A stretch of 43,981 bases of DNA, taken from contig JAIDCJ010000009.1 in the NCBI GenBank assembly GCA_029055875.1, positions 49,154-93,134 on the forward strand, given 5' to 3'. The notes below the pieces were generated by a model, which was not told the origin of the DNA, searched no databases, and worked only from the letters and a program-made list of their open reading frames with translations. Origin of the DNA: Clostridia bacterium (GTDB lineage Bacteria > Bacillota > Clostridia > Christensenellales > Borkfalkiaceae). Shown here in pieces: positions 31,063 through 39,845 of this stretch (its first letter is position 1; every line of letters begins with the position of its first letter). A program made the position numbers and the translations under genes.

Positions 31063-31710
31063 ATGAAAATAAAAGTATTGCTTGCAGACGATCAATCGAT
31101 TCTTGCCGACGGCATTAAGAGCGTGCTTTCGTCATGCGACGAAATCGAGGTAGTGGGAATCGCGCAGGACGGCTTCGAGGCGCTTGAACTGCTTGAAAAG
31201 ACCTCGCCCGACGTGGTGCTCATGGATATCCGTATGCCCAACATGAACGGCGTGATTGCCACGCAGGAAGTCAAACGCCGCCATCCCGACACCAAGGTGA
31301 TTATCCTCACCACGTTCGACGACAGCGACTATATCTTAAACGCAATCAATAACGGCGCAAGCGGGTACCTGCTCAAAGATACCTCTTCCGCCGCACTTAT
31401 CGACGCCATTAAGAACGCGTATGCGGGGGATACCATTCTGCCTGCAAAGATTGCAAAGCGCATTGCGGACGCGGCGCGGCTTGTAAGCAACGATCGGGAA
31501 ATCAAGCTCAAGCGTGCGTTCGGACTTTCCGAACGTGAAACGGAAATCGCGCTCATGATTTACGAAGGCTTTACCAACAAGCAGGTTGCCTCTGCGCTCA
31601 AGCTCACGGACGGCACGGCACGCAATTATATTTCGACCATTTACGTAAAGCTCGAAGCGGAAAACCGCTTAGAGGCAGTCGAGAAAATGAGAAAGACGAT
31701 TCAAGGTTAA
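31063..31710 (+). CDS. NarL/FixJ-type response regulator
   Basis: A 215-residue regulator. The receiver is intact: acidic pair Asp9-Asp10 (LLADDQ), phosphorylated Asp55 (VVLMDIRMPNMNG), switch Thr (ILTTFDD) and Lys (YLLKD). The C-terminal LuxR helix-turn-helix is GLSERETEIALMIYEGF followed by NKQVASALKLTDGTARNYIS. AAGGAG precedes the ATG, ten bases after the kinase gene. The likely target is the tandem ABC operon downstream. Its normal receiver is a useful contrast to the Spo0A of this window. Confidence 0.94.
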   Translation: MKIKVLLADDQSILADGIKSVLSSCDEIEVVGIAQDGFEALELLEKTSPDVVLMDIRMPNMNGVIATQEVKRRHPDTKVIILTTFDDSDYILNAINNGASGYLLKDTSSAALIDAIKNAYAGDTILPAKIAKRIADAARLVSNDREIKLKRAFGLSERETEIALMIYEGFTNKQVASALKLTDGTARNYISTIYVKLEAENRLEAVEKMRKTIQG

Positions 31711-31751
31711 AAAGAAGCACCGCCATAACGGTGCATCTCATAGGGCTATAA

Positions 31752-31781
31752 AGCAAGGATAAGACAATCCTTGCTTTTTTT
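31752..31781 (+). terminator. Terminator after the two-component genes
   Basis: Stem AGCAAGGAT/ATCCTTGCT, six-base loop, then seven T. A smaller stem GCACCG/CGGTGC precedes it at about 31718. Confidence 0.88.
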
Positions 31782-31887
31782 ATACCTTCAACGTTTTTCT
31801 GATTGCTTTTCCTTTTTCAAGTAGGGTACAAGAAATAATCAGATGCGGTGCTTTAACAATAAATTAACAAAACGCAAACGAATTATT

Positions 31888-31928
31888 AAAAAAGTTTTAA
31901 CTTTTTTGAAACATGAACGGTATATATT
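31888..31928 (+). promoter_or_regulatory. Control region of the tandem ABC operon
   Basis: A perfect palindrome AAAAAAGTT-TT-AACTTTTTT (31888-31907) lies just before TATATT (31923-31928). No consensus -35 is visible, as expected for a promoter that needs an activator; the palindrome is the best candidate site for the response regulator encoded upstream. The 244 bases between 31711 and 31954 hold nothing else recognisable. Confidence 0.5.
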
Positions 31929-31954
31929 GGAAGCTGTAAGGAGGGCGTAACGAC

Positions 31955-32857
31955 ATGAACGCAATCGAAATCAGAAATCTATCAAAGAGTTTCCGCGGTA
32001 TGTATGCGGTTGACAATCTAAATATGACCGTTCCGCAAGGCGCGGTATACGGCTTTATCGGCGAAAACGGCAGCGGTAAATCTACAACGGAAAAACTTAT
32101 CTGCGGGCACCTTGTTCCCGACAAGGGCGAAATTAAGCTGTTCGGCAAACCCTATACGGATGCGGGCGTTCGCGCAAGGGTGGGCGCGCTCATTGAAAGC
32201 GCGGGCTGTTTCCCCAATTCAAGCGTTTGGGCAAATCTTATGATGCAGGCCTTGAATCTCGGAATTAAAAACCGTGAGGCAGAAATCAACCGCGTACTTA
32301 AAATCGTGCGTATGGAAGATAACGCCAAAATCAAATTCAAGAGCTGTTCGCTCGGTATGAAACAGCGCATCGGCATTGCAATGGCGCTCCTCGGCAATCC
32401 TGCGCTTCTTATCTTAGACGAGCCCATCAACGGACTCGATACGGACGGCATGAGAATCATGCGCGAGATTATCGTAGACATTACGAAGAACCTCGGTTGT
32501 ACCGTTCTTATCTCCTCACATATCTTGGGCGAGCTTGAAAAGATTGCAACGCACTACGGCATTATCCGTCAAGGCAAACTCATTCAAGAGCTTTCCGCAA
32601 GCGAAATGGAAAGCCGTTCGCGGGTGTTCGTATCGCTGAAAACAAGCGATATGCGGGGAGCGTATTACCTGCTTCTGAAAAAGTTCAGGAACGTGGTTTT
32701 GGAAGGGGAGTACCTCCGCGTGTACGACGCGGACGACACGGAAAGCATTGTTAAATGCCTCTTGGAGAGCGGGCACAGGTTAAGCGAAATCGAAAAGAAT
32801 AAGGTAGGCTTGGAAGAATACTATATCGGGCTTATGTCAAAGAAGGAGGGAGCGTAA
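31955..32857 (+). CDS. BcrA-like ABC ATPase (copy 1)
   Basis: A 300-residue ATPase with Walker A GENGSGKST (near residue 37), signature CSLGMKQRIGIA, Walker B LLILDEPINGLD and the H-loop SSHILGELE. These are features of the bacitracin/lantibiotic-exporter group (BcrA, LnrL). It pairs with the permease that follows two bases later and is closely similar along its whole length to the second ATPase at 33695. AAGGAGG precedes the ATG. Role in export of, or resistance to, peptide antibiotics is inferred from the family and the neighbouring two-component system. Confidence 0.92.
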   Translation: MNAIEIRNLSKSFRGMYAVDNLNMTVPQGAVYGFIGENGSGKSTTEKLICGHLVPDKGEIKLFGKPYTDAGVRARVGALIESAGCFPNSSVWANLMMQALNLGIKNREAEINRVLKIVRMEDNAKIKFKSCSLGMKQRIGIAMALLGNPALLILDEPINGLDTDGMRIMREIIVDITKNLGCTVLISSHILGELEKIATHYGIIRQGKLIQELSASEMESRSRVFVSLKTSDMRGAYYLLLKKFRNVVLEGEYLRVYDADDTESIVKCLLESGHRLSEIEKNKVGLEEYYIGLMSKKEGA

Positions 32858-32859
32858 CA

Positions 32860-33684
32860 ATGGAAAAGACAGCGATATTGCGGTTTGAAAAACCGAGCTT
32901 TTTCAAGAGGCTCAAGGGTATGCTCGGCGTGGACTTTTACCGTCTGTTCCATACGCCGCTTCTCTATATCTTTCTTTTGATTGCCGCGCTCATACCCGCG
33001 CTCGTATCGATGGGCGCAATGGGCGAGACGACAAGCGAAACGGCGGGTATGTTCTCAAACGCGTGGCAGATTATTGCCGCAAATAAACCGCTGTACGTGA
33101 TAAGCGATATCGGCGAATACGCCAACATGAACATGGTGTTCATCTTCGGCGGAATCATGATTTCAATCTTTATCGGACACGATTACAAGAGCGGCTACGT
33201 CAAACAACTCTTTACCACGCACGCCAAGAAAGAGGACTACGTGATTTCCAAAACGCTCCTCGGCGCATTCTCCATGGTTTGTATGTGCGGTACTTACCTT
33301 ATAGGCGGTACGATTGCGGGCGCGGCTACGGGCTTACCGTTCACAATTAATGCAGGCTCTTTGATTTGCGCAATCCTCGGCAAGATGCTCATGAGCTTGG
33401 GCTGGGCAAGTCTGTACACCTTTATCAACGTTATCTTCCGTAGTAAATTCGGCATTTCCATTGCGCTGTGTTTCGTACTCGGCACGGGGATTCCCGTAAT
33501 CGGAGCGGCGGCGGTTATCGGCAACACGCCCGCGCTGAATATCTTTCTTTACGGCTCGTCGGTGTACGCTTGTCTTTCCGCAAACTTTGTAAGCGTAATT
33601 ATCTGTCTTGTCTGCTCCGTGATATGGGCGGTTATCTACAACGTACTCGGTACGCTTATTCTCAATAAGCGCGACTGTTATTAA
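32860..33684 (+). CDS. ABC-2 permease (copy 1)
   Basis: A 274-residue membrane protein with a cytoplasmic N-terminus and about six helices (starting near residue 33; others about 95-115, 140-165, 170-190, 205-225 and 240-262). A central DYKSGYVKQLFTTHAKKEDYVISK loop is typical of this permease group, written here only as a position near residues 107-130. AGGAGG precedes the ATG. It should form the pore with ATPase copy 1. Its counterpart in copy 2 is more diverged than the ATPases are. Confidence 0.85.
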   Translation: MEKTAILRFEKPSFFKRLKGMLGVDFYRLFHTPLLYIFLLIAALIPALVSMGAMGETTSETAGMFSNAWQIIAANKPLYVISDIGEYANMNMVFIFGGIMISIFIGHDYKSGYVKQLFTTHAKKEDYVISKTLLGAFSMVCMCGTYLIGGTIAGAATGLPFTINAGSLICAILGKMLMSLGWASLYTFINVIFRSKFGISIALCFVLGTGIPVIGAAAVIGNTPALNIFLYGSSVYACLSANFVSVIICLVCSVIWAVIYNVLGTLILNKRDCY

Positions 33685-33694
33685 GGGGGATACA

Positions 33695-34597
33695 ATGAAC
33701 GCAATCGAAATCAGAAATTTATCAAAAAACTTCGGAAACAAGCAGGCGTTGAACGGCCTCAATATGACCGTTCCGCAGGGCGCGATATACGGCTTTATCG
33801 GCGAGAACGGCTCGGGGAAATCCACAACGGAAAAGATCATCTGCGGACTGATCCTTCCGGGCGGCGGCGAGGTGAAGCTGTTCGGCAAAAACTATAGGGA
33901 TGCAGAGGTTCGCTCGAAAATCGGCGTACTCATCGAAGCACCGGGGTGCTTCCCTAATTACAGCGTGTGGAACAATATGATGCTGCAAGCCGCAAACCTC
34001 GGTATTGCAAACCCCAAAGAGGAAGTGAGCAAGGTGCTTAAAACGGTGCGCATGGAGGGCTCGGCGGGGAATAAATTCAAGAACTGCTCGCTCGGCATGA
34101 AGCAGCGTATCGGCATTGCGTTTGCGCTCTTAGGCAGCCCGAAGCTGCTGATTCTCGACGAACCGATTAACGGCCTCGACGCCGACGGTATGCGTATTAT
34201 GCGCGAAGTGCTCTTAGACGTTACGAAGAATTATAATTGCACGGTGGTTATTTCTTCGCATATTTTGGGCGAGCTTGAAAAGATTGCAACGCACTACGGA
34301 ATCGTGCGCGGCGGCAAAATGATTGCCGAAATGACCGCCGAAGAACTCAACGCAAATTGCCGTACCTACGTTGCGCTGAAAACCAAAGATATGGCCACGG
34401 CAAGAGCCGCTCTCGAACGCAAATATTCCCGCGTCGAAACGGACGAAGAAGAATATATCCGCATTTACGACGCCGTGAAAGCCGAACAGGTTGTAGACTA
34501 TCTATATAGAGAGCTGCATATCGCCGTCACGGAAATCAAGACGAACAAAATCGGCTTAGAAGAATACTATATCGATTTGAATAGGGAGGGACGCTGA
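33695..34597 (+). CDS. BcrA-like ABC ATPase (copy 2)
   Basis: A 300-residue ATPase of exactly the same length as copy 1 and clearly a tandem duplicate: both begin MNAIEIRNLSK and share Walker A GENGSGKST, CSLGMKQRIGIA, LLILDEPINGLD and HILGELEKIATHYGI. Differences concentrate in the last third, which contacts the permease or the dimer partner. The two ATPases could form a heterodimer or serve separate permeases. Its start follows AAGGGGG. Confidence 0.92.
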   Translation: MNAIEIRNLSKNFGNKQALNGLNMTVPQGAIYGFIGENGSGKSTTEKIICGLILPGGGEVKLFGKNYRDAEVRSKIGVLIEAPGCFPNYSVWNNMMLQAANLGIANPKEEVSKVLKTVRMEGSAGNKFKNCSLGMKQRIGIAFALLGSPKLLILDEPINGLDADGMRIMREVLLDVTKNYNCTVVISSHILGELEKIATHYGIVRGGKMIAEMTAEELNANCRTYVALKTKDMATARAALERKYSRVETDEEEYIRIYDAVKAEQVVDYLYRELHIAVTEIKTNKIGLEEYYIDLNREGR

Positions 34598-34599
34598 AA

Positions 34600-35361
34600 A
34601 TGCAAGGCTTTATAAAGAAATTGAAAACCATGCTGAAAGTGGACTTTACAAGAATGTTCACCATGCCGCTTATCTACGTTATGGCGGGCGTCAGTTTCGC
34701 AATGCCTATTCTGATTCTCGTAATGACGTCCATGATGGGAGGAGCGGAAGACGGCGGGGTAACTTTCACGAGCGTCTGGCAGGCGATAAGCTCCGTCGGC
34801 GTGGAGAGCGGCGCGGGTATGTCAATGGACTTGACGACTATGTGCAATATGAATTTGACGTACTTTCTAATTGCCGTACTCGTATGCGTATTCACAGCCC
34901 AAGATTTCAGAAGCGGCTATGCAAAGAACCTGTTTACCGTCCGCTCGAAAAAGGTTGACTACGTTTTCTCAAAAACGCTCGTCTGCTTTACGGGCGGTGC
35001 AATTATGATACTCGCGTATTTTATCGGGGCTATGCTCGGCGGTGCGGTTGCAGGGCTTCCGTTCACCATGGAAGGCTTCAACGCAGGCGGGGTGATTGCT
35101 TGTATGTTCGCTAAAATATTCCTCGTTGCGGTATTCGTTTCAATATTCCTAACGTTCGCAGTCATTGCCAAACAGCGCACCTGGCTTTCTATTTTGCTTG
35201 CAATAGGCGTAGGCGCATTCATGTTTATGATGATTCCCATGATGACGCCGCTCAACGCAAACTTCATTCACGTTATCATGACGCTTGCAGGCGGAGCGTT
35301 ATTCGCTGTAGGGCTTGGTGCGGTATGCAACGTGATACTCAACAAAACGAGTTTGGTGTAA
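34600..35361 (+). CDS. ABC-2 permease (copy 2)
   Basis: A 253-residue membrane protein with about six helices, and a loop with DFRSGYAKNLFTVRSKKVDY matching the same loop of permease 1. AGGGAGGG precedes the ATG at 34600, two bases after the ATPase stop. It is the last gene of the four-gene operon. Confidence 0.85.
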   Translation: MQGFIKKLKTMLKVDFTRMFTMPLIYVMAGVSFAMPILILVMTSMMGGAEDGGVTFTSVWQAISSVGVESGAGMSMDLTTMCNMNLTYFLIAVLVCVFTAQDFRSGYAKNLFTVRSKKVDYVFSKTLVCFTGGAIMILAYFIGAMLGGAVAGLPFTMEGFNAGGVIACMFAKIFLVAVFVSIFLTFAVIAKQRTWLSILLAIGVGAFMFMMIPMMTPLNANFIHVIMTLAGGALFAVGLGAVCNVILNKTSLV

Positions 35362-35456
35362 CCTAACACAGACCTTTCCCTCACGGGAATATCTGCACCG
35401 ACGGGCTTCACCCCCGCAAGGACTGGTAGCTGCATAAATTTTAATTTATTATAAAA
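35362..35456. other. Intergenic segment with small stems, no gene
   Basis: No reading frame is credible. A short stem TTCCC/GGGAA near 35380 and a GC-rich stretch GACGGGCTTCACCCCCGC with GGTAGCTGC after it suggest RNA structure. I could not match it to a known riboswitch or small RNA. Confidence 0.3.
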
Positions 35457-35498
35457 TATAGCCCGCCATACTTCGTTTACGAAGTATGGCGGGCTATA
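35457..35498. terminator. Perfect 19-bp palindrome, probable bidirectional terminator
   Basis: A 19-bp perfect stem (TATAGCCCGCCATACTTCG and its complement) with loop TTTA separates the convergent ABC operon and FtsX-type gene. The T run is poor on the plus strand (AAACCG follows) and moderate on the minus strand (TTTTATAAT). Confidence 0.65.
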
Positions 35499-35543
35499 AA
35501 CCGAATCACGCTACTACGAACAAATTTTACGGCGGGGCGTTTT

Positions 35544-37403
35544 CTATTCGATTGCTTTGAGCGATTCGTTCATATCCACTTTTACAATTTTGCGCCGAAG
35601 CAGCAGCGTGACGAACGCCGTAAACAGGAGCACCACGGCGGGCGCAATCAGCCACACGAACCAGGACATCGTGGCAATGGTGCCTACGGCCATAATATCG
35701 AACACGATTTTTAAGATGGAGAGCGAGAGGGGAAGCCCGAGGAGCACGCCGATTACCGTATCGATATACACCTCGCGGTAGATATAACCCGCCACTTCGC
35801 CGTCAAAGTATCCGAGCACCATGAGCGTTGCAAGCTCGCGGTTTCTCTCGCTGATATTGATATTCGTCAGCGTATATATCACGCTTGCGGTGAGAAGCCC
35901 CGCAAAGAACACCACGACAACCGAAACCGCCGTGAGCGTAGGGGAGTTCAGTCCCTGAAACAGACACAAATCAAGCAGAGCAAGCCCCGCCATAACGAGC
36001 GTCGTAGAGAATGCAACGGCAATCACCGTCATGAGGAAACGGCTCTTAAAGCGCAGGACGTTGCGCGTAGTGGACTTGTATTTGAACGGAAGCAGATTCC
36101 AAAGGAAGGGAATGCGTTCGAGAAATACCTTTTTGCCGCGCTTGGGCGCCTTGGGACGGAGCAGATTTGCGGGCGTTTCCCCCGTGAGTTTGATTCCCGA
36201 AAAAGCGGTTGCAAGCAGCGTGACCGCCACGATAACGGAGAACACGATAAAGAAGAACACGAGCGTAACGTGCGTGCTCATGGGCGGCATAGTAAACGAG
36301 TAATTGAACACGACGTAAAAGAGGCGAGCAATGCCGAGTCCTACGAAGTAACCGCCCGTCCCGCCGATTCCAAGCGCAACCCCCGCAAAGAGCAGATATT
36401 TCAAAAGAATGCGCCACGCGGGATAGCCGAGCGTTTTTAGACACGCCACCTGTGCGCGTTCCTCGTCTATAAGGCGCGTCATTGTGGAGAGTGCCACGAG
36501 CGCGGTCACCAAAAGAAACGCCGCCATAAGCACCCAGCAGATTCCCGAAACCTTGCTTGCATAGTTGTGCAATGCGCTGAAACTGTAATTATCGGATAGC
36601 GTAATGATATGAACGTCTTCCCCGAGAAGATCTAAAATTTTCGCCTGTTCTTTCTCAATAAAATCGTTGTATTTCGTGCTGAACGCGTGAAATAAATTTC
36701 GGTTGGAAATGGAAATATACATATCCCCTGCGGGCATATTGCCTAAGAGGCCGTAGGAAAGGTAGAGGATATTGTCTACCCCTTCAAGGGCATTCACGCC
36801 CTCAATGGTATCGGGGATTTCCACGTTTCCGTTTAAGTAGCTCGGCTCTTTATCTACACCGAACGTAAGAGGGGAACGCTCCGTGGAGGTGATTGTAACG
36901 GTAATCGGGGCCACGGGATAAGGCAGGGAAAAGATTTCCGCAAAGTCAAGCGTGACTTCCGTGCCGAGGGGAATGCCTTTTATAAAGTTATCGGCTTCTT
37001 CCGCGCCTGCCGTGAGGGGGGAATCGGAATCAACCGAATCAAGCACCTTGCGCTTGTTTACCGTGGTTTCCCCTTGAAAGAAATACAGCCGCACGAGCTG
37101 TTCTTCTCCGTTTACGGTAACGTTGGTATCGAGAGATAAACCGAAATTTACGGTTCCGTCGTAGCCCTGCATTGCGGCAATTTGTTCTTCTGAAAATCCC
37201 TGCTCGCTTGTACTTTTAATAATAAAGTCGCTCACGTTCTGGGTAACGTAGTAGTCGGTCAGGGAGTAATTGATTTTATCCACCGCCATACCGATTCCCG
37301 AAACGAAGCCCACGCTCACGAGCACGATGAAGATGATGGAAAGCAGGCGCGTGATATGTTTTTTGAACGTCCGCACGAGCGTTTTGAGATACGTTTTCAC
37401 CAC
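35544..37403 (-). CDS. FtsX/MacB-type ABC permease
   Basis: A 619-residue membrane protein with two FtsX domains: an N-terminal helix (about 20-42), an extracellular domain (45-275), three helices (about 285-400), a basic cytoplasmic linker (PKAPKRGKKVFLERIP), and four more helices to the end. Such permeases with a LolD-type ATPase act as mechanotransmitters or export lipoproteins, peptides or antibiotics rather than moving small solutes. The start is GTG at 37401-37403 or the next codon, overlapping the ATPase stop; GGAG lies upstream. The substrate is unknown. Confidence 0.88.
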   Translation of the reverse strand: MVKTYLKTLVRTFKKHITRLLSIIFIVLVSVGFVSGIGMAVDKINYSLTDYYVTQNVSDFIIKSTSEQGFSEEQIAAMQGYDGTVNFGLSLDTNVTVNGEEQLVRLYFFQGETTVNKRKVLDSVDSDSPLTAGAEEADNFIKGIPLGTEVTLDFAEIFSLPYPVAPITVTITSTERSPLTFGVDKEPSYLNGNVEIPDTIEGVNALEGVDNILYLSYGLLGNMPAGDMYISISNRNLFHAFSTKYNDFIEKEQAKILDLLGEDVHIITLSDNYSFSALHNYASKVSGICWVLMAAFLLVTALVALSTMTRLIDEERAQVACLKTLGYPAWRILLKYLLFAGVALGIGGTGGYFVGLGIARLFYVVFNYSFTMPPMSTHVTLVFFFIVFSVIVAVTLLATAFSGIKLTGETPANLLRPKAPKRGKKVFLERIPFLWNLLPFKYKSTTRNVLRFKSRFLMTVIAVAFSTTLVMAGLALLDLCLFQGLNSPTLTAVSVVVVFFAGLLTASVIYTLTNINISERNRELATLMVLGYFDGEVAGYIYREVYIDTVIGVLLGLPLSLSILKIVFDIMAVGTIATMSWFVWLIAPAVVLLFTAFVTLLLRRKIVKVDMNESLKAIE

Positions 37404-38098
37404 TCGATCTCCTCAATGGGTTTCGGATTTTCGTTCGTTTCAATGCGTTCGATTTTTCCGCTCTTGATATGCAGGACTTTATCCGCCATAGCGGCAAGCG
37501 CGGCGTTGTGCGTTACAATGATAACGGGCTTTTTCTGCTCGCGGGAAATATCGTGCAGGAGCTTTAAGATAAGCTTGCCCGTAACGTAGTCGAGCGCGCC
37601 CGTAGGCTCGTCGCAGAGGAGCAGCTTGGGGTTCTTGGCAACGGCGCGCGCAATGGAAACGCGCTGCTGTTCACCGCCAGAAAGCTGTGCGGGGAAGTTT
37701 GAAAGCCGCTCCCCGAGCCCGACTTCTTCGAGTACGGTTTTGGGATCGAGCGCGTTCTTGCAGATTTCCACGGCAATTTCCACGTTTTCAAGCGCAGTCA
37801 GGTTGGGCATGAGGTTATAAAACTGGAACACGAATCCCACGTCGCACCGCCTGTATTCGGTGAGCCCGCGGCGGCCAAGCTCCGTAATATTCTTTCCGTC
37901 AAGAATAATTTCCCCGCTCGTCGCGCTGTCCATTCCGCCGAGGAGATTCAAAAGGGTAGTCTTGCCCGCGCCCGAGGAGCCGAGCACCACGGCAAACTCG
38001 CCGTCCGAAAGCTCGAACGAAACGTCGCTTAAAGCGTCCACCGTAATTTCGCCCGTCTTGTATTGTTTGCATACGTTTGTTAAACTTAAATAGCTCAT
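37397..38098 (-). CDS. LolD/MacB-type ABC ATPase
   Basis: A 233-residue ATPase with Walker [10 protein letters not shown] (near residue 40), Q-loop [18 protein letters not shown], signature LSGGEQQR, Walker [13 protein letters not shown] and H-loop VTHN. This is the canonical set for the MacB/LolD/FtsE group that works with FtsX-like permeases. It is the first gene of a two-gene operon with the permease, with TTGTAA-N17-TACAAT upstream on the minus strand and a weak ribosome site CGGGAA. Confidence 0.95.
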   Translation of the reverse strand: MSYLSLTNVCKQYKTGEITVDALSDVSFELSDGEFAVVLGSSGAGKTTLLNLLGGMDSATSGEIILDGKNITELGRRGLTEYRRCDVGFVFQFYNLMPNLTALENVEIAVEICKNALDPKTVLEEVGLGERLSNFPAQLSGGEQQRVSIARAVAKNPKLLLCDEPTGALDYVTGKLILKLLHDISREQKKPVIIVTHNAALAAMADKVLHIKSGKIERIETNENPKPIEEIEW

Positions 38099-38130
38099 GA
38101 TAGTTCCCGCACTCGAATTAGATTACTTCT

Positions 38131-38159
38131 ATTGTAGCAGATTTTGCGGCGACTTACAA
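38131..38159 (-). promoter_or_regulatory. Promoter of the LolD-FtsX operon
   Basis: On the minus strand TTGTAA (38159-38154), 17 bp, TACAAT (38136-38131). Confidence 0.7.
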
Positions 38160-38195
38160 GGAAAAAAGTAACATATTTTATCATGCGTTCATTAC

Positions 38196-38224
38196 TTGAC
38201 AAATCGGGCGGGGCGTTGTATACT
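38196..38224 (+). promoter_or_regulatory. Promoter of the lipoprotein gene
   Basis: TTGACA (38196-38201), 17 bp, TATACT (38219-38224). Confidence 0.82.
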
Positions 38225-38262
38225 TCCGCATAGAAACTTCATACAATGGAGGAGGAATGAAT

Positions 38263-39279
38263 ATGAAAAAATTATCTTTGGCAGTTGCAGGCGTTTTACT
38301 TGCCGGCTCCATGTTCGCCCTTACGGCGTGCGACGACGGCGGCAGCGTGGGAAAAGTGAACGGTAACTTCAAAAAGGAAGCAACCGCTCTGGAAGTTGAA
38401 ACGGCTCTTGAAAACGTTCAGCTTGAGAAGGCATTCGGCACGGGAGATACGATTGCCCTTCAAATGCTCGGCGACTTTGAAATCTCCGCAAAACAGCAGG
38501 ATACCAGCAGTAAAATGAATCTTTCGTTCGACTACGCTTTGCAGGGCCCGAAAGCGGCTTTCGGCGGCATGATGATGCTTACGGAAGAAGAGGGTGACGA
38601 GGAAAGCGAAATTTCGTGGAAAGATTATGCTTTAGCGGCTGCGGGCCAATTTGTAAGCACGGGCAGCTTCAATTTCAAGACGAAGACGAGCGGTGAGGAC
38701 GCAACTTCAATCGGCGCAAAAATTTATCAGGATGCGAATTATTTGTACCTCGACGTGAAAATGGACGCCATGTCCCCCAAGGTCAAAATCAGCATTTCGG
38801 AGCTGCTCGATTTGATTGGCGATTCCATGCAGCCCGATGAACCCGAGGACGATACTACCGTTCTTTCCGATATCGGTATGGAGATAACGGGGCCTTCCGA
38901 AAGCTCGAACTGGGCTTTGTTGGCTTCCGGATTCAAACCCTATATCGATAATTCCAAAGGGCTGAAAATTAAGTTCGAGGGCGACTCTCAAATGATTTTG
39001 GACGCGTTTACGGAAGCAGGCATGACCATTGACGCTTCTATGCTCAAATCGTCGGTACTTGATATTTACCTTGCATTCGACGAGAACGGCTTGTTCACGC
39101 AGTTGGGCGTTGACGTTAACGTTCAGGTGAAGGCTGAGGGCATGAATTTGACCGTAAAAGGCGGCATGGCGTTAAAGCCTTACAGCGGCACGGTAACTCT
39201 TCCTTTGGGCATTGCGCTTGATCCCACCTATATTTCAATTCCTTTAAGCGGAAGCGATTCCATCATATCGGGTATCTAA
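38263..39279 (+). CDS. Lipoprotein of unknown function
   Basis: A 338-residue secreted lipoprotein. The signal peptide (MKKLSLAVAGVLLAGSMFA) ends in the lipobox LTAC, with the lipidated Cys near residue 23. No family is recognised in the rest, which is acidic, rich in beta-forming residues, and has several segments resembling folds that bind lipids or the wall (SKMNLSFDYALQGP, NYLYLDVKMDAM, LDIYLAFDENGLFTQLGVDV). The start at 38263 was preferred over the ATG at 38257 because GGAGGAGG ends at 38255. It is divergent from the LolD-FtsX operon, so it may be a partner or cargo of that exporter; this is only an inference from position. Confidence 0.75.
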   Translation: MKKLSLAVAGVLLAGSMFALTACDDGGSVGKVNGNFKKEATALEVETALENVQLEKAFGTGDTIALQMLGDFEISAKQQDTSSKMNLSFDYALQGPKAAFGGMMMLTEEEGDEESEISWKDYALAAAGQFVSTGSFNFKTKTSGEDATSIGAKIYQDANYLYLDVKMDAMSPKVKISISELLDLIGDSMQPDEPEDDTTVLSDIGMEITGPSESSNWALLASGFKPYIDNSKGLKIKFEGDSQMILDAFTEAGMTIDASMLKSSVLDIYLAFDENGLFTQLGVDVNVQVKAEGMNLTVKGGMALKPYSGTVTLPLGIALDPTYISIPLSGSDSIISGI

Positions 39280-39295
39280 CTTAAAATTTGCAAAT

Positions 39296-39327
39296 AAAAA
39301 AGACGGGTGAAAGCCCGTCTTTTTTAT
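39296..39327. terminator. Bidirectional terminator
   Basis: AAAAAAGACGGG pairs with CCCGTCTTTTTT around a TGAAAG loop. It ends both the lipoprotein gene (plus) and the fumarase operon (minus). Confidence 0.92.
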
Positions 39328-39329
39328 GC

Positions 39330-39845
39330 TCAATAAATCGTTTCGCCGTAGGAGTCGATTGCAACCACAAGGGGGAAGTTTTCCACCTCCAAGCGGTAAA
39401 CCGCCTCGCTGAGAAGCTCGGGGAAGGCAATGCATTCGCTCTTTTTCACGGCGTTCCCGTACAGCGCACCCGCGCCGCCGATTGCCGCAAAGTAAACGCA
39501 TTTGTTGCGCACGATCGCCTGCCGCGTTTCTTCGCTCATGCCGCCTTTGCCTATCATACCGCCAAGCCCCAAATCCAATAGCCGCGGGGCAAAGGGGTTC
39601 ATGCGTGCAGAGGTCGTCGGCCCGCAGCTTCCCGAGGCTTTTCCCTTGGGCGCAGGGCAGGGGCCCGCATAGTAGACGAACGCGTCCGTAAGCGGAAAGG
39701 GGAGCGGCTCGCCTTTATCTAAGAGCTCAAAAATGCGTTTATGCGCACAGTCCCGCGCGGTGTATATCGTGCCCGAAAGAAGCACGGAATCTCCCGCATG
39801 CAGTCCGCTGATTTGTTTTTTCGTGAGAGGGAGGGTAAGCTCCAT
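39330..39845 (-). CDS. fumB: Class I fumarate hydratase, beta subunit
   Basis: The 171-residue C-terminal-type subunit of a two-subunit Fe-S hydratase converting fumarate and malate. Motifs include GDSVLLSGTIYTARDCAHKR (about 18-37), YYAGPCPA, SCGPTTSARM and GMIGKGGM, all conserved in the beta domain. Tartrate dehydratase (TtdB) is the main alternative for this family and cannot be excluded by sequence alone. It overlaps the alpha subunit stop by one base (TAATG), so the subunits are made together. Confidence 0.9.
   Translation of the reverse strand: MELTLPLTKKQISGLHAGDSVLLSGTIYTARDCAHKRIFELLDKGEPLPFPLTDAFVYYAGPCPAPKGKASGSCGPTTSARMNPFAPRLLDLGLGGMIGKGGMSEETRQAIVRNKCVYFAAIGGAGALYGNAVKKSECIAFPELLSEAVYRLEVENFPLVVAIDSYGETIY

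Noticed and set aside
35390-35440. Possible c-di-GMP riboswitch (GGTAGCTGC-like end)
   Set aside because: The conserved core and docking loop of the GEMM classes cannot be completed, and it follows rather than precedes the nearest plus-strand gene.
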